From Chlamydiae bacterium RIFCSPLOWO2_12_FULL_45_20 (GTDB lineage: Bacteria > Chlamydiota > Chlamydiia > Chlamydiales > SM23-39), in the NCBI GenBank assembly GCA_001796285.1, contig MGMD01000026.1, positions 49,836 through 113,835 of the forward strand: 64,000 bases of DNA. Reading direction: 5' to 3'. This document shows positions 17,997 through 26,962 of the stretch, in pieces. How positions within the stretch are numbered: the stretch's first letter is position 1; every line of letters starts with the position of its first letter. The position numbers and the translations under genes were made by a program. Below the pieces are notes generated by a model that saw only the letters and a program-made list of their open reading frames with translations, did no database searches and was not told the origin of the DNA.

Positions 17997-18677
17997 ATGA
18001 TGATAGATGCTGCGAAAGCCGTTGAATGGTTTCAGCAGAAACAAAGGCAGATCCTCATAGGGTCTTTGTCTTGCCTTGCCGGGGCGGCTATTCTTTTTGG
18101 CTATTTGGGAAGAGGACCAACCCCCATCAACTATGCAGAGGCGGAGTTGGCCTTTGCTCAATGGAAGTCTTCCCCCTTGGATGATCGGCTTTACCAAAGC
18201 CTAAAAGAGGCCATCCGCATCGTCCCTTCCATTGAAAAAAAATACGAAGCCGTCATTGCGCAAAAACTCCTGAATACAGATCGGATGGAGGAAGCTCTTG
18301 TTCTGGCCAGCCGAGCTCTGGGAAGAGTCAAAAAAGAGGCGCCCTACCATGTGATTTTTGCTGAATCAAGCTTGTTGATTGAACAGGGGAAGTTTCAGCA
18401 AGCCCTTGAAAATGCAGTTGCTTTGAAAGAACAAATGGGAGGTTCTTACGGCTGCGAGGATAAGGGGGGATCCCTTCTCTATCTTCACAACCTTCTTCGG
18501 ATCGCTTGCCTTCAGGGGGCTCTTCACAATCGACCTGGAGAAAAGGTTGCATGGGAAGAGCTGGAGAATTTCCTTCAGAAAGACAATAGACTTGCCAGGG
18601 TCTTTTTGGGGAATTTTTCCTTCTCCAATGTGGATCTTGCCCATTACATTGCGGAGAGAAAACAAGAACTGTCGTAA
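17997..18677 (+). CDS. Membrane-anchored protein with tetratricopeptide-like helices
   Basis: This 226-residue protein has one N-terminal membrane segment (ILIGSLSCLAGAAILFGYL, residues 19-37) followed by a helical region that looks like degenerate TPR units (YEAVIAQKLLNTDRMEEALVL, SSLLIEQGKFQQALENAVALK). The layout resembles YfgM-type periplasmic TPR proteins that associate with the Sec/BamB machinery, but I cannot claim homology. GGAG seven bases upstream supports the ATG at 17997; an adjacent ATG at 18000 is equivalent. It lies in the mutY-GT4 transcription unit. Confidence 0.55.
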   Translation: MMIDAAKAVEWFQQKQRQILIGSLSCLAGAAILFGYLGRGPTPINYAEAELAFAQWKSSPLDDRLYQSLKEAIRIVPSIEKKYEAVIAQKLLNTDRMEEALVLASRALGRVKKEAPYHVIFAESSLLIEQGKFQQALENAVALKEQMGGSYGCEDKGGSLLYLHNLLRIACLQGALHNRPGEKVAWEELENFLQKDNRLARVFLGNFSFSNVDLAHYIAERKQELS

Positions 18678-18694
18678 CGAGGAGTTCGGTATAT

Positions 18695-19120
18695 ATGACA
18701 CCAGTGTTTAATAGGAACTACGAGGGTTCGCCTCAGTACGTAAAGCTGATTGGCAGCGAACCATTACCGGACCACTACCCACTGGAGAGTGGCAGCAACA
18801 GGCAGTATGTTTACCTGAGTCTTCGAAAGGAAGAAGGGATTACGCGGCTTTCCATAGAAGTGTTTAACGGTACAGTCTGCGGTTTTGCGGTATCAAATGA
18901 TGTTGCTCAGGGGCTTGAGAATATTTACGCTGAGTCTCAACGAAGGCAAGGCGTTGTCGACCAAAGATTCATCGAAATTTTTCGTAAGATGTCTCTCGGC
19001 TATCAAGCGAGAGAAGACTTCTTCGGGCCTGAGAGAACTTCTTTGAGAGAGTACTTGCAGAGAAAGGAACTTGTAGAGGACTCCGTATCTATAACGATTT
19101 TTGATACTGAGCCTTCATAG
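18695..19120 (+). CDS. Unknown 141-residue protein
   Basis: No family is recognised. The sequence is soluble and mixed alpha/beta, with no signal peptide or membrane segment. It contains VKLIGSEPLPDHYPLESG near the N-terminus and a helical C-terminus with FGPERTSLREYLQRKE. GAGGAG lies about eleven bases before the ATG. It follows the TPR-like gene by 17 bases and ends at an IS-end-like motif. Not obviously similar to its neighbours. Confidence 0.55.
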   Translation: MTPVFNRNYEGSPQYVKLIGSEPLPDHYPLESGSNRQYVYLSLRKEEGITRLSIEVFNGTVCGFAVSNDVAQGLENIYAESQRRQGVVDQRFIEIFRKMSLGYQAREDFFGPERTSLREYLQRKELVEDSVSITIFDTEPS

Positions 19121-19134
19121 ACCTCTAGCATAAC
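19117..19134 (-). repeat. Degenerate IS-end-like motif
   Basis: TAGACCTCTAGCATAACT (19117-19134) differs at one position from the motif TAGACCTCTTGCATAAC at 61034. It overlaps the stop codon of the preceding gene (TAG at 19118-19120). Confidence 0.35.
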
Positions 19135-19152
19135 TCAGGTTCTGCAGGCGGT

Positions 19153-19599
19153 CTAATCGTGCTCTTCTCCAGGAGAAGAGCGGTGAGTTCTTGAAGGCCT
19201 GTTCTCGCTCATGACTTGTGCTTGGCGAGTATAATAATGATACGATGTCCCTGCAAGAAGCCCAATAAACCCAAAAAGCAGGAAAGGAATGAATAGGCCT
19301 ACCACAATTTTTACCACACCAAGAATCATCTGAGTCGTCTTTTCCTGCTTAAAAGAGAAGCTATAAAATTGCTTTAACCCCCTTTCGACAGGGGCTGGAA
19401 AAAATACTCCAAGAATAATCCCGATCACTAGAAATGCAATCGTGAGCTTGGACCCCGTGAAGAAGTCATACATGCTCGAAATCGCACCAATCACAATCGC
19501 GAGAACCGAAAAAACTTCTGTCGTATACTTGCGAGCAAAATCCTCCACTTCTTGGACTGATACGCCCTCTTTGATTTTATCCATCAGTTTTTTCGCCAT
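19153..19599 (-). CDS. Small integral membrane protein
   Basis: This 148-residue protein has three or four membrane segments: FSVLAIVIGAISSMYDFF, LTIAFLVIGIILGVFF, and a long segment from MILGVVKIVVGLFIP to FGFIGLLAG. The ends are hydrophilic. The C-terminal tail (about 25 residues) is rich in Ser, Arg and Glu. I recognise no named family. It is divergent from the type II secretion operon, with a hairpin-containing intergenic region between them. Confidence 0.55.
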   Translation of the reverse strand: MAKKLMDKIKEGVSVQEVEDFARKYTTEVFSVLAIVIGAISSMYDFFTGSKLTIAFLVIGIILGVFFPAPVERGLKQFYSFSFKQEKTTQMILGVVKIVVGLFIPFLLFGFIGLLAGTSYHYYTRQAQVMSENRPSRTHRSSPGEEHD

Positions 19600-19617
19600 G
19601 CAATGCCCCCTACCCTA

Positions 19618-19655
19618 GGCTATTAGAGGTCGTAAACAGAGACAACCTCTTAGCC
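19618..19655 (+). promoter_or_regulatory. Inverted repeat in the divergent promoter region before the T2SS operon
   Basis: GGCTATTAGAGGT (19618-19630) and ACCTCTTAGCC (19645-19655) can pair with one small bulge around a 14-base loop. It ends 16 bases upstream of a perfect TATAAT. It could be an operator or an RNA hairpin for the divergent gene. Confidence 0.3.
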
Positions 19656-19671
19656 ATATTTAATAGTTTGT

Positions 19672-19677
19672 TATAAT
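19672..19677 (+). promoter_or_regulatory. -10 box of the T2SS operon
   Basis: A consensus TATAAT at 19672-19677. The best -35 candidate, TTAGCC at 19650-19655, is weak and lies in the inverted repeat 16 bases upstream, which fits an activator- or repressor-controlled promoter. Confidence 0.4.
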
Positions 19678-19697
19678 TATTTGCAACATCTCTTCTT

Positions 19698-20927
19698 ATG
19701 TTGATTTTTAAGAAGGGTCATTTCATACTTATCTGTTTAGACAGATCTTTACAGAATATGAATCGGCTGAGTAGTTTGCACTTTTACCCTGAACGTATTG
19801 CCTGGATCGGTCTATCTCTTTTGGTGCTGGGAACTTGTTTAGGAGCTTCCTTGATCTTCGGGATCGAGAGAAGAGGGTTCATACATTGTCTCCACAAAAG
19901 AAACCTTGTGGAAATGGAGTCTCCTTCTATTGGGGACTTTTCATTCGGCTTAAAGAGCGAGATTCTTCCGCTGTCGGCGCCTCACTTTGAGGATCGATTG
20001 ATTTTTATACTGGACCCACCTAGACCAGATCGAGAGACTGTGAGTCAGCGCTGTATAGTCAAAATTCCTGGGATAGGTTCAACAAAAAAGGTGGATCTAC
20101 CCTGCCAACTTCCTTTGTGTTTTGAAGGAATAGAGCTGCTGTTTGGTTCAGAGGGATCGCCTTTATGGATGGAACTTTCTGCCGTCAAGGAAGGATCGAT
20201 TCAGAGCGATGTTTTTATCTTAGAGGAGAAAGAACCGTCCTACAGTTTTGTTTCGAGAGTAGACAGAAGTCCCATTCAAAGTGCTCACGAGTTTCCTCCC
20301 GATACTCCATTTCAGATATTAGGCGAGATGAAGTGGCTTGGGCAAGATCAACTCTGCCCCTTAGAATCAGGAGAGCGACTCGAACGTGCGCCCAATGAAC
20401 TATTAGAACTGCGCAAAGAGGAATGGCTTGTATTTAAAGACGGGAAATGGGAAAAGAGTCTGCTCGGAGATTCGAATGGGCCGATTGCACGGATCGAGTC
20501 GGTCACTCCCAAAAGCTTAGTCTTAGAGGGGTGGGATGAGAGTGGGCATGTGCGGTTAGGGATTGGCTTGTCTTCAGGCCCACCGTTTAAGGTAAAAACA
20601 GACGATTTTTTGACTGCGATTCGGGTCCGTTCAGAAAAGCAAGTTAGCTGTATGCTCGAGAAGCAATGCATGGTGTTAAAGGTATCTGACTGGGTATTAA
20701 AAAATGGCTCTGGATGGAAGATTTTGCGTAAAAGCGAAGAAAGAGCTGCTTGCGTGGCCGGGGGCCTTGTTGGAGAACTTTTTATCTTAGACAAGATCAT
20801 TCAGAAACAGGGGCAAAATACGATTCAGGGACGTCTTTTTAATACACCCCGTACACAAGTTATTCATCTCGAACTCATTGCAACTGGGAATCGGAAAAGT
20901 TTGAAGAATAGAAGAGGGAAGGCGTGA
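19698..20927 (+). CDS. Type II secretion-associated membrane protein (CT573-like position)
   Basis: A 409-residue protein with one membrane segment near the N-terminus (WIGLSLLVLGTCLGASLIF) and a large extracytoplasmic part of mostly beta character. I recognise no domain. Its place directly before gspD, with a one-base stop/start overlap, matches the uncharacterised gene beside gspD in Chlamydia, so it may do the job of the missing GspC/GspM-type inner-membrane parts; this is inference. Start uncertain: ATG at 19698 or ATG at 19758 (MNRLSSLHFYPERIAW), neither with a clear Shine-Dalgarno sequence. Confidence 0.6.
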   Translation: MLIFKKGHFILICLDRSLQNMNRLSSLHFYPERIAWIGLSLLVLGTCLGASLIFGIERRGFIHCLHKRNLVEMESPSIGDFSFGLKSEILPLSAPHFEDRLIFILDPPRPDRETVSQRCIVKIPGIGSTKKVDLPCQLPLCFEGIELLFGSEGSPLWMELSAVKEGSIQSDVFILEEKEPSYSFVSRVDRSPIQSAHEFPPDTPFQILGEMKWLGQDQLCPLESGERLERAPNELLELRKEEWLVFKDGKWEKSLLGDSNGPIARIESVTPKSLVLEGWDESGHVRLGIGLSSGPPFKVKTDDFLTAIRVRSEKQVSCMLEKQCMVLKVSDWVLKNGSGWKILRKSEERAACVAGGLVGELFILDKIIQKQGQNTIQGRLFNTPRTQVIHLELIATGNRKSLKNRRGKA

Positions 20928-23245
20928 TGGTACGGGCCTTCTCTTTCCTTTTTGCTTGCTCTCTTTTGGCAGACGCTCCAATGAATCCCGATGTGGAAGG
21001 GGCTCAAACTTTCAATCAAAGTCTTAGCGTGCTTAAAGAAGAGCTTTCTTCCCAGTTTGGTAGGGCCAATACGCTTACTGAAAGTGGCGCTACAGAGGAA
21101 GAGTATAAGGATTTGATTGTTGCGGTGTCTTCCATTCGAGAAAAGATCCGCTGTTTAGAGGAAACTTGGAGACGAACCGCCGTCGGGGAAATCTCACGCG
21201 CTGATGAGCCCTATGCGATGTGGGATGTAGGAGAGACTTCTCTTTCTCAGTTGGTCATCGAGTATGGGGCTAATGATTTTCTCTATGTGATCCCGCAAGA
21301 ACTCAGCAGTATGAAGATCAGTTTGTATTCAGGAATACCTTTACCTCAAGAGTCCTGGGAAGAAATGATCGAGATGATTCTTGCCCAAAATGGTATAGGG
21401 GTCAAGCGCATTAACCCTTTTGTAAAGCAGCTTTACATTTTCAAGCTCGACCCTTCCGCGGTCGAAGCAGTGATTGCCAAAGAGTCTGATCTTCAGCTTT
21501 TTGCTCCACAGACACGTCTTTTTTACGTTTTTTCTCCGCCGCCTGAGCAGCTGAAATCAGTTCAGTCGTTTTTTGAGAGATTTTCTGATCCTAAGCAAGC
21601 TATTGTCCAAGCCATTGGGACAAAAATAGCGGTGGTTGCTTCCAAGATGACAGTGGAAAAGCTCCTTGGGCTTTATCATGCAATCTGGGAGCAAGGACAG
21701 GGAAAGGTTGTGAGGTTTGTCAGCCTCCTGAAGATTGGCATGCAGGATGCGGAAAGACTGTTGGAAGCTGTTTTTTCGAATGCGACAGCAAAAAACCGTC
21801 CTGCCTATTATCCCACGAATGCCGGAGAGCTTGCCACTTTTCTACTTCCGCAAGGCATTGTGTTAGTAGGCGAGAGCGAAACCGTTGAACGGGCGGAAAA
21901 AATTTTGGTAGATATGGAGGCCCAACTAGACGATCCAGGGGAAAACATCATCTATTGGTATACTTGCAAGCATTCAAATCCTGAAGATATTGCCCTGGTT
22001 CTGGGACAGGTCTATGATTCCCTCGTAGGGTCTCGAATGGAAAAGGGGGCCTCTTCTTTCGAGGCGCCCTCACCCCCCCCAGTTCTCCCCCCTTCTTTGA
22101 ACTCAAAGATCACTGCTCCTCCTCCTACACCAGACAACCCTTGTCCTTTGCCTTACCTTTGTCCGGGTCCAGGGTATAATCCAGCGATGCCTGCTACAGC
22201 TCCCTTTATCCAACCCAGAATGATGGATAAGGATCAGAAAACAGCATTTGGGAATTTTATTGTCGACACAAAAACGACCTCTATTTTGATGGTGATCCGA
22301 AAAGAAGAGCTGGCAAAAATCAAGGCGCTTCTAAAAAAACTCGACGTCCCTAAGAGGATGGTGCAGTTGGATGTTCTTCTTGTTGAAAAAAAATTTAGGG
22401 ACAACCGAGAAATCGGGTTCAGTCTGCTGCAATTGGGAACCAATTCGAGCGGGAAAAAAGAGACTGCGGTGGCCTACTCGGCAGCTGGAGAAAGTGAGCT
22501 ATTTGGAAATGGTCTTTTTTCCTTTATTTTCAGCCGGCCGAGCGGCAAATTTCCTGCAGCCGACGTCAAATTCAACTTTCTTTTAGCACAAGAAGATGTG
22601 CGCATTAAAGCCAATCCATCGATTTTGGCGATCAATCAGACAGAGGCCCAAATCTCCATTGTGGAAGAGATATCGATTAATAATGGAGCTTTCCCTTTTA
22701 ACTCACCGACGGGAACTGTGATCCAAGACTCATTTACTAGGGCCCAGTATGGAATTACGATTCATTTAATTCCGACGATTCACCTTCCCGATGAAGAAGG
22801 CGGGCCCGGTTTTGTCTCTTTGGAGACAGATCTTGAATTTGATACCACAACCATCATCAGTCAAGATGATCGTCCTCCTGTCACTCGCCGCAACATTCAA
22901 AACCAGGTACGGGTCGCTGATGGGGAGACGATCATTCTCGGAGGACTCAGGCAACAAATTGAAGAAAATACCAGAGAAAAAATTCCCTTCCTGGGAGATA
23001 TTCCTGGAATAGGGAAATTATTCGGGACTGCCCGTTCCAAAGATATTAGTACGGAGATGTTTATTTTTATCACGCCTCATATTATCAAAGACCCTGTGGA
23101 AGATCTCACTTGCATCATGTTGGAGGAGTATCAGAAAAGAGCTGGGGATATCCCCGAGTTTTTAGTTCGAATCGATCAGGCAAAAGAATATGAACGCAGG
23201 TATCTTTTCAAGCAGAGCTTCCGCCTTCTTTTTGACAAGTTTTGA
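20927..23245 (+). CDS. gspD: Type II secretion system secretin GspD
   Basis: This forms the outer-membrane secretin ring. After a signal peptide (FSFLFACSLLADA) come N-domains with repeated KH-like folds, then a proline-rich spacer (about residues 380-425). The C-terminal secretin domain shows QNQVRVADGETIILGGL, IPFLGDIPGIGKLFG and EMFIFITPHIIKDP. 772 residues. GAGGGAAGG precedes the ATG at 20927, which overlaps the previous stop by one base. The proline-rich linker inside the N-domain region is longer than in typical GspD. gspE follows 17 bases later. Confidence 0.93.
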   Translation: MVRAFSFLFACSLLADAPMNPDVEGAQTFNQSLSVLKEELSSQFGRANTLTESGATEEEYKDLIVAVSSIREKIRCLEETWRRTAVGEISRADEPYAMWDVGETSLSQLVIEYGANDFLYVIPQELSSMKISLYSGIPLPQESWEEMIEMILAQNGIGVKRINPFVKQLYIFKLDPSAVEAVIAKESDLQLFAPQTRLFYVFSPPPEQLKSVQSFFERFSDPKQAIVQAIGTKIAVVASKMTVEKLLGLYHAIWEQGQGKVVRFVSLLKIGMQDAERLLEAVFSNATAKNRPAYYPTNAGELATFLLPQGIVLVGESETVERAEKILVDMEAQLDDPGENIIYWYTCKHSNPEDIALVLGQVYDSLVGSRMEKGASSFEAPSPPPVLPPSLNSKITAPPPTPDNPCPLPYLCPGPGYNPAMPATAPFIQPRMMDKDQKTAFGNFIVDTKTTSILMVIRKEELAKIKALLKKLDVPKRMVQLDVLLVEKKFRDNREIGFSLLQLGTNSSGKKETAVAYSAAGESELFGNGLFSFIFSRPSGKFPAADVKFNFLLAQEDVRIKANPSILAINQTEAQISIVEEISINNGAFPFNSPTGTVIQDSFTRAQYGITIHLIPTIHLPDEEGGPGFVSLETDLEFDTTTIISQDDRPPVTRRNIQNQVRVADGETIILGGLRQQIEENTREKIPFLGDIPGIGKLFGTARSKDISTEMFIFITPHIIKDPVEDLTCIMLEEYQKRAGDIPEFLVRIDQAKEYERRYLFKQSFRLLFDKF

Positions 23246-23249
23246 ATGA

Positions 23250-23263
23250 TGCAAGAGGTCTAA
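23250..23263 (+). repeat. 14-base IS-end-like motif forming the gspE ribosome-binding site
   Basis: ATGCAAGAGGTCTA, identical to 12780-12793 before mreC. AGAGG is placed as the Shine-Dalgarno sequence for the ATG at 23263, whose A is the last base of the motif. Confidence 0.45.
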
Positions 23264-24816
23264 TGGATGAAAATCGGTTTATTGCTGAAAAATTTGGGCT
23301 TTTAATTCTTGAAGAGATTCAGAGTTTTCCCTTAGTTCAAGAGCAAAAGGCCATTATTCCGTATCTTTTCGCGAAGCAAAAGCAACTGCTGCCTATTGAA
23401 GAGAAGGAAAATAGCGTAACTGTTGCAATCAGCGATCCCCTCGATATAGAAGGTCTTGAAGAGCTTCGCCTGTTCTTGAAAAAGACGGTTTGTCCTGTCT
23501 ATTGCCCTTTGAGTATCATTGAGTCGGCCATTGAAAAGTGTTATCACCAAAAGGAAAGTGAGACAAAACAGTTGTTTCGAGATCTTCAAAAAGGGGTCAG
23601 CGAAACGGGAAAAGAGGATCTAGAGAGCTATGATCTTCTCGAGCAATCAGAGCAAAATCCTGTCATCCGAATAGTGAATGCGATTCTACTAGAGGGGATT
23701 CAGCAAGGCGCGTCCGATATCCACTTCGAGCCTAAAGATGAGGGGCTTTCAGTGCGTTATAGAATTGACGGATGCCTGCAAAACCGGCATATGCCTCCAC
23801 AGAGCTTCCAAGTACAGATTTTGACCAGGCTAAAAGTGATGTCTAAATTAGACATTGCAGAGCACCGACTTCCTCAAGATGGGCGGATCAAACTGCGGCA
23901 TGGCGGGAGGGAGATCGATTTTCGGGTGAGCACTCTTCCTACAGTCCATGGCGAGCGGATTGTTCTTAGAATTTTGGATAAGGGCAATGTGCTGATGGGG
24001 ATGGAGCATATCGGCATGGGGACAAAGATGTTACAGCAGTTTCGAAAGTTGATTCAAATGCCGGAAGGAATTGTTCTTGTGACGGGTCCTACAGGCAGCG
24101 GAAAGACGACGACTCTTTATAGTGGTATTGCAGAAATGAACAATCAAGAAACGAATATCCTTACCATTGAAGATCCCGTTGAATATAAAATACCAGGCAT
24201 TTCTCAGATGAATGTGAATCCGAAGATTCAGCTGGATTTTGCCAAGGGGCTTCGCCACATCCTACGCCAAGATCCTGATCGCATCATGATTGGAGAAATC
24301 CGGGATCGGGAGACAGCTGAAATTGCTATTCAAGCATCTCTTACAGGCCATCTTGTATTGAGCACTTTGCACACGAATGATGCGCCCTCTGCTTTGACCC
24401 GTCTGGCTGATATGGGCATAGAGCCTTATTTACTTGCCTCTTCTATTCTCGGTGTGCTTGCCCAAAGGCTTGTGCGACAAATCTGTCCTTTTTGCAAAAG
24501 GGAGTATGCTCCTTCTGAAAACGAGCTAAAAGAGCTAGGGCTTGAATCTCATGGTTCTTTTTTTAAAGGGGATAGTTGCAGCCAGTGTTATTCTAGTGGG
24601 TATAGAGGGAGGCATGCGATCTATGAACTAATGCCCATTTCTTCGAAGATTAAGGCTCAAGTGCTAAAAAGCCAAGATGCAGGGGAAATCCGCAAGGTTG
24701 CGATTAAGGAGGGGATGAAAACCCTCTTTGAGCAAGGCGTGCAGCTTGTCTTAAGAGGGGTGACGACGAGCGCTGAACTTTTAAGGGTTACCAAGATTGA
24801 CCAGGGGGAAATGTAA
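23263..24816 (+). CDS. gspE: Type II secretion ATPase GspE
   Basis: The cytoplasmic motor ATPase of type II secretion. An N1E-like domain is followed by SDIHFEPKDEGLSVRYRIDG, Walker A GPTGSGKTTT near residue 277, the Asp box TIEDPVEY, Walker B RQDPDRIMIGEIRDRETAE and the His box TGHLVLSTLHTNDA. A CM zinc-binding insert follows with CPFC and CSQC. 517 residues from the ATG at 23263; a TTG at 23242 in frame overlaps gspD and is less likely. Its stop overlaps the gspF start (TAATG). Confidence 0.95.
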   Translation: MDENRFIAEKFGLLILEEIQSFPLVQEQKAIIPYLFAKQKQLLPIEEKENSVTVAISDPLDIEGLEELRLFLKKTVCPVYCPLSIIESAIEKCYHQKESETKQLFRDLQKGVSETGKEDLESYDLLEQSEQNPVIRIVNAILLEGIQQGASDIHFEPKDEGLSVRYRIDGCLQNRHMPPQSFQVQILTRLKVMSKLDIAEHRLPQDGRIKLRHGGREIDFRVSTLPTVHGERIVLRILDKGNVLMGMEHIGMGTKMLQQFRKLIQMPEGIVLVTGPTGSGKTTTLYSGIAEMNNQETNILTIEDPVEYKIPGISQMNVNPKIQLDFAKGLRHILRQDPDRIMIGEIRDRETAEIAIQASLTGHLVLSTLHTNDAPSALTRLADMGIEPYLLASSILGVLAQRLVRQICPFCKREYAPSENELKELGLESHGSFFKGDSCSQCYSSGYRGRHAIYELMPISSKIKAQVLKSQDAGEIRKVAIKEGMKTLFEQGVQLVLRGVTTSAELLRVTKIDQGEM

Positions 24817-26000
24817 TGCCTCTTTTTGAATATATCGCAATAGGTAAAAAAGGAAAAAAAGTTCGTTCAGCGATTGATGCTGATAACCTTCAGGATGCAA
24901 AACTCAAACTGATCCGGCGCCAGATCGCAGTTTTGGGGATCTCGTCGATCGGAGAAAAGCCGCTCAAGGATTTGCTCAAAAAGCAAGAGCTTTTGAACTT
25001 AACCCGCGAGCTTTCTCGTCTGCTTCATGCTGGTCTTCCCCTTTTTGAAGCGCTCTCTATTTTGGAGGAGAAGTATCGAGGCCAAAGGCCTCATCGGATT
25101 CTTCTTAATTTGGCTGATAGAGTGCGCAGTGGTTATACTTTTTCACAAGGGCTTGCTCAGCATCCCCACACATTTGATTTACTCTTTATTTCGATGGTCA
25201 GAAATGCGGAAAAAACGGGTTCTTTGGCTGGAGCGCTCGATGAGTTGGGCGATCTTTTAGCTAAGCAGCTTGAGGTTCGTAAACAGATCACAGCGGCGTT
25301 GCTTTATCCTGCGATCCTTTGTAGTTTTTGTCTGATCGTTCTATCTTCGTTACTTTTTTTTGTGATTCCTTCCTTAAAGGAACTATTCGATGGGCGTTCT
25401 TTACACCCTTTTACGAGAATTGTATTTTTTGTCAGCGATTGCGCTTGCTATTCCCAATGGGTTTTAGTGGGCATTTTTTCTTTGGGATTGAGTTTTGCTG
25501 TGAGCGCATTTTTTTCATCTACTTTGAGAACCAGGTTATTTTCCCTTCAGTTTAGGGCGCCCTTTGTAAAGACTCTTTTTGCGAAAGTTGCCTTTGTCCG
25601 CTTTGCACGGGCGACGGCGACGCTTTTGGAGGGGGGGTTGCCGATTATTGAGACATTTGATCAAGCAAGGCGCGTGATGAATCATCCGCAGTTAGAAAGT
25701 GTCATTTCTAAGGCTGCTGAACAGATTGCGCAAGGAGAGGCGATTCACGCGCCCTTTGAAAACCACCCCCTGATTCCCCCTCTGATTCCAAGAATGCTTT
25801 CTATTGCGGAAGAGGGGGGAAAACTTCCGTTTATGATGAAGCAAATTGCTCAAATTTACGAGGAAGAGCTAGAAAAAACATTGACACACTTTACCACTGT
25901 AGCGCAACCTGTATTGCTGTTGGTTTTAGGAGTGATTATTGGCTTTGTTCTTTTATCTGTTTTATTGCCAATGACAGATGTAAGCTCTTTTGCCACTTAG
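24816..26000 (+). CDS. gspF: Type II secretion inner-membrane platform protein GspF
   Basis: A polytopic platform protein that contacts GspE. The duplicated GspF domain is visible: first unit ELSRLLHAGLPLFEALSILEE and NAEKTGSLAGALDELG, second unit RATATLLEGGLPIIETFDQA and SIAEEGGKLPFMMKQIAQIYE. Three membrane segments are seen (about residues 165-190, 215-240 and 370-392). 394 residues, normal length. Start codon overlaps the gspE stop. Confidence 0.95.
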   Translation: MPLFEYIAIGKKGKKVRSAIDADNLQDAKLKLIRRQIAVLGISSIGEKPLKDLLKKQELLNLTRELSRLLHAGLPLFEALSILEEKYRGQRPHRILLNLADRVRSGYTFSQGLAQHPHTFDLLFISMVRNAEKTGSLAGALDELGDLLAKQLEVRKQITAALLYPAILCSFCLIVLSSLLFFVIPSLKELFDGRSLHPFTRIVFFVSDCACYSQWVLVGIFSLGLSFAVSAFFSSTLRTRLFSLQFRAPFVKTLFAKVAFVRFARATATLLEGGLPIIETFDQARRVMNHPQLESVISKAAEQIAQGEAIHAPFENHPLIPPLIPRMLSIAEEGGKLPFMMKQIAQIYEEELEKTLTHFTTVAQPVLLLVLGVIIGFVLLSVLLPMTDVSSFAT

Positions 26001-26031
26001 CTGGGCTTTGCCCGTTTAAAAGAGGTGGAAT

Positions 26032-26523
26032 ATGTATACTGGAAATGATTTAAGAATCGATCTTTTAGCCCATGTCAAAGTTGCCTACAAATCGCCTGAT
26101 GGAAGGGGGGAGGGTATCGGCTCTATACTACCTCCGTCTTTATCAGGTTCGGTATATCGCAATAAGCAAAAAAGAGCTTTGAGCCTCATCGAAATTATGA
26201 TTGTGATTTTTCTTATCACACTTGTGACAGGCGCCATTGGCTACAACATGAAGGGTGCTTTAGATAAGGGAAAAAAATTTCGCACAGAGCAAGCTATGGA
26301 GCAGCTTGAGGATTTGCTTCTCATTTGCCTAGATGAACGGGGGCTGGATTCTGGAGATCATATCGCAAATGATCCAGTGGCTTATTTGAGGGAGTCGGGG
26401 ATTGCGAAAAATCCAGAAAAGCTGGTTCAGGATGGATGGGGGAAAAATTTTAATATTCACTATGACAAGGGGAAATTTAAAATCGAGTCAGATGCCTACA
26501 ATAAACAGATCAAGAAAAAGTAA
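26032..26523 (+). CDS. gspG: Major pseudopilin GspG-like, with long leader
   Basis: The type IV pilin-like N-terminal helix LSLIEIMIVIFLITLVTGAIG carries the conserved glutamate at mature position 5. The cleavage site is KRA/LSLIE, with alanine rather than the usual glycine at -1. The C-terminal half has the GspG-like NDPVAYL and DGWGKNFNIHYD regions. The leader is long, about 49 residues, and the start at 26032 is well supported by AGAGGTGG upstream. It follows gspF by 31 bases. The prepilin peptidase is not in the window. Confidence 0.8.
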   Translation: MYTGNDLRIDLLAHVKVAYKSPDGRGEGIGSILPPSLSGSVYRNKQKRALSLIEIMIVIFLITLVTGAIGYNMKGALDKGKKFRTEQAMEQLEDLLLICLDERGLDSGDHIANDPVAYLRESGIAKNPEKLVQDGWGKNFNIHYDKGKFKIESDAYNKQIKKK

Positions 26524-26962
26524 AAGGGCCTTGACTCTTATAGAGATCGTAATTGCATGCGCTTTACTGGCTCTATCTGCAGGTGTTATCGGGATCAAAA
26601 TGCATCAAGTTGCTGCTAAAAAAAGGTTCCAGGCAGATGTTATGAGATTCCAAGAGCAGGTATCTGTCCTTCAAAAACTTGCACTTGTCATGCAAGCTGA
26701 TTGGAAAGGGAAGCTAAAACAGGAGCGCGGGGGGTGGATTTTTGTAGCAGAATGCATGGAGATAGGGGTTCAAGAGATGAAGAAGATCCCTCTAGGTTCC
26801 TCTTGCATTATGTTTAATCAAAAAAACATCCAGGACATGGAGATTATTTTTTTTTCTACGGGACTGGTTCAGCCTGAGGGGGAATTTATCTTCCTGCAGA
26901 AGGGGAAGGGTGCGGTGGATCAGTTGAGTTTTCGGGTAAGAAACTCGAGAGGATCTATCTGA
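26492..26962 (+). CDS. Minor pseudopilin (GspH/GspI-like position)
   Basis: About 156 residues. MPTINRSRKSKRA precedes a pilin-type helix LTLIEIVIACALLALSAGVIG with Glu5, again with alanine at the -1 cleavage position. The rest is mixed alpha/beta with no clear family match, as is usual for minor pseudopilins. The ATG at 26492 overlaps the end of gspG by 32 bases. It is the last gene of the T2SS run, and its 3' end overlaps a convergent gene by 43 bases. Confidence 0.65.
   Translation: MPTINRSRKSKRALTLIEIVIACALLALSAGVIGIKMHQVAAKKRFQADVMRFQEQVSVLQKLALVMQADWKGKLKQERGGWIFVAECMEIGVQEMKKIPLGSSCIMFNQKNIQDMEIIFFSTGLVQPEGEFIFLQKGKGAVDQLSFRVRNSRGSI

Noticed and set aside
22060..22220. Proline-rich C-tract region in gspD as a possible frameshift or insertion
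   Set aside because: The frame remains open and the flanking N-domain and secretin sequences continue normally; it reads as a linker.
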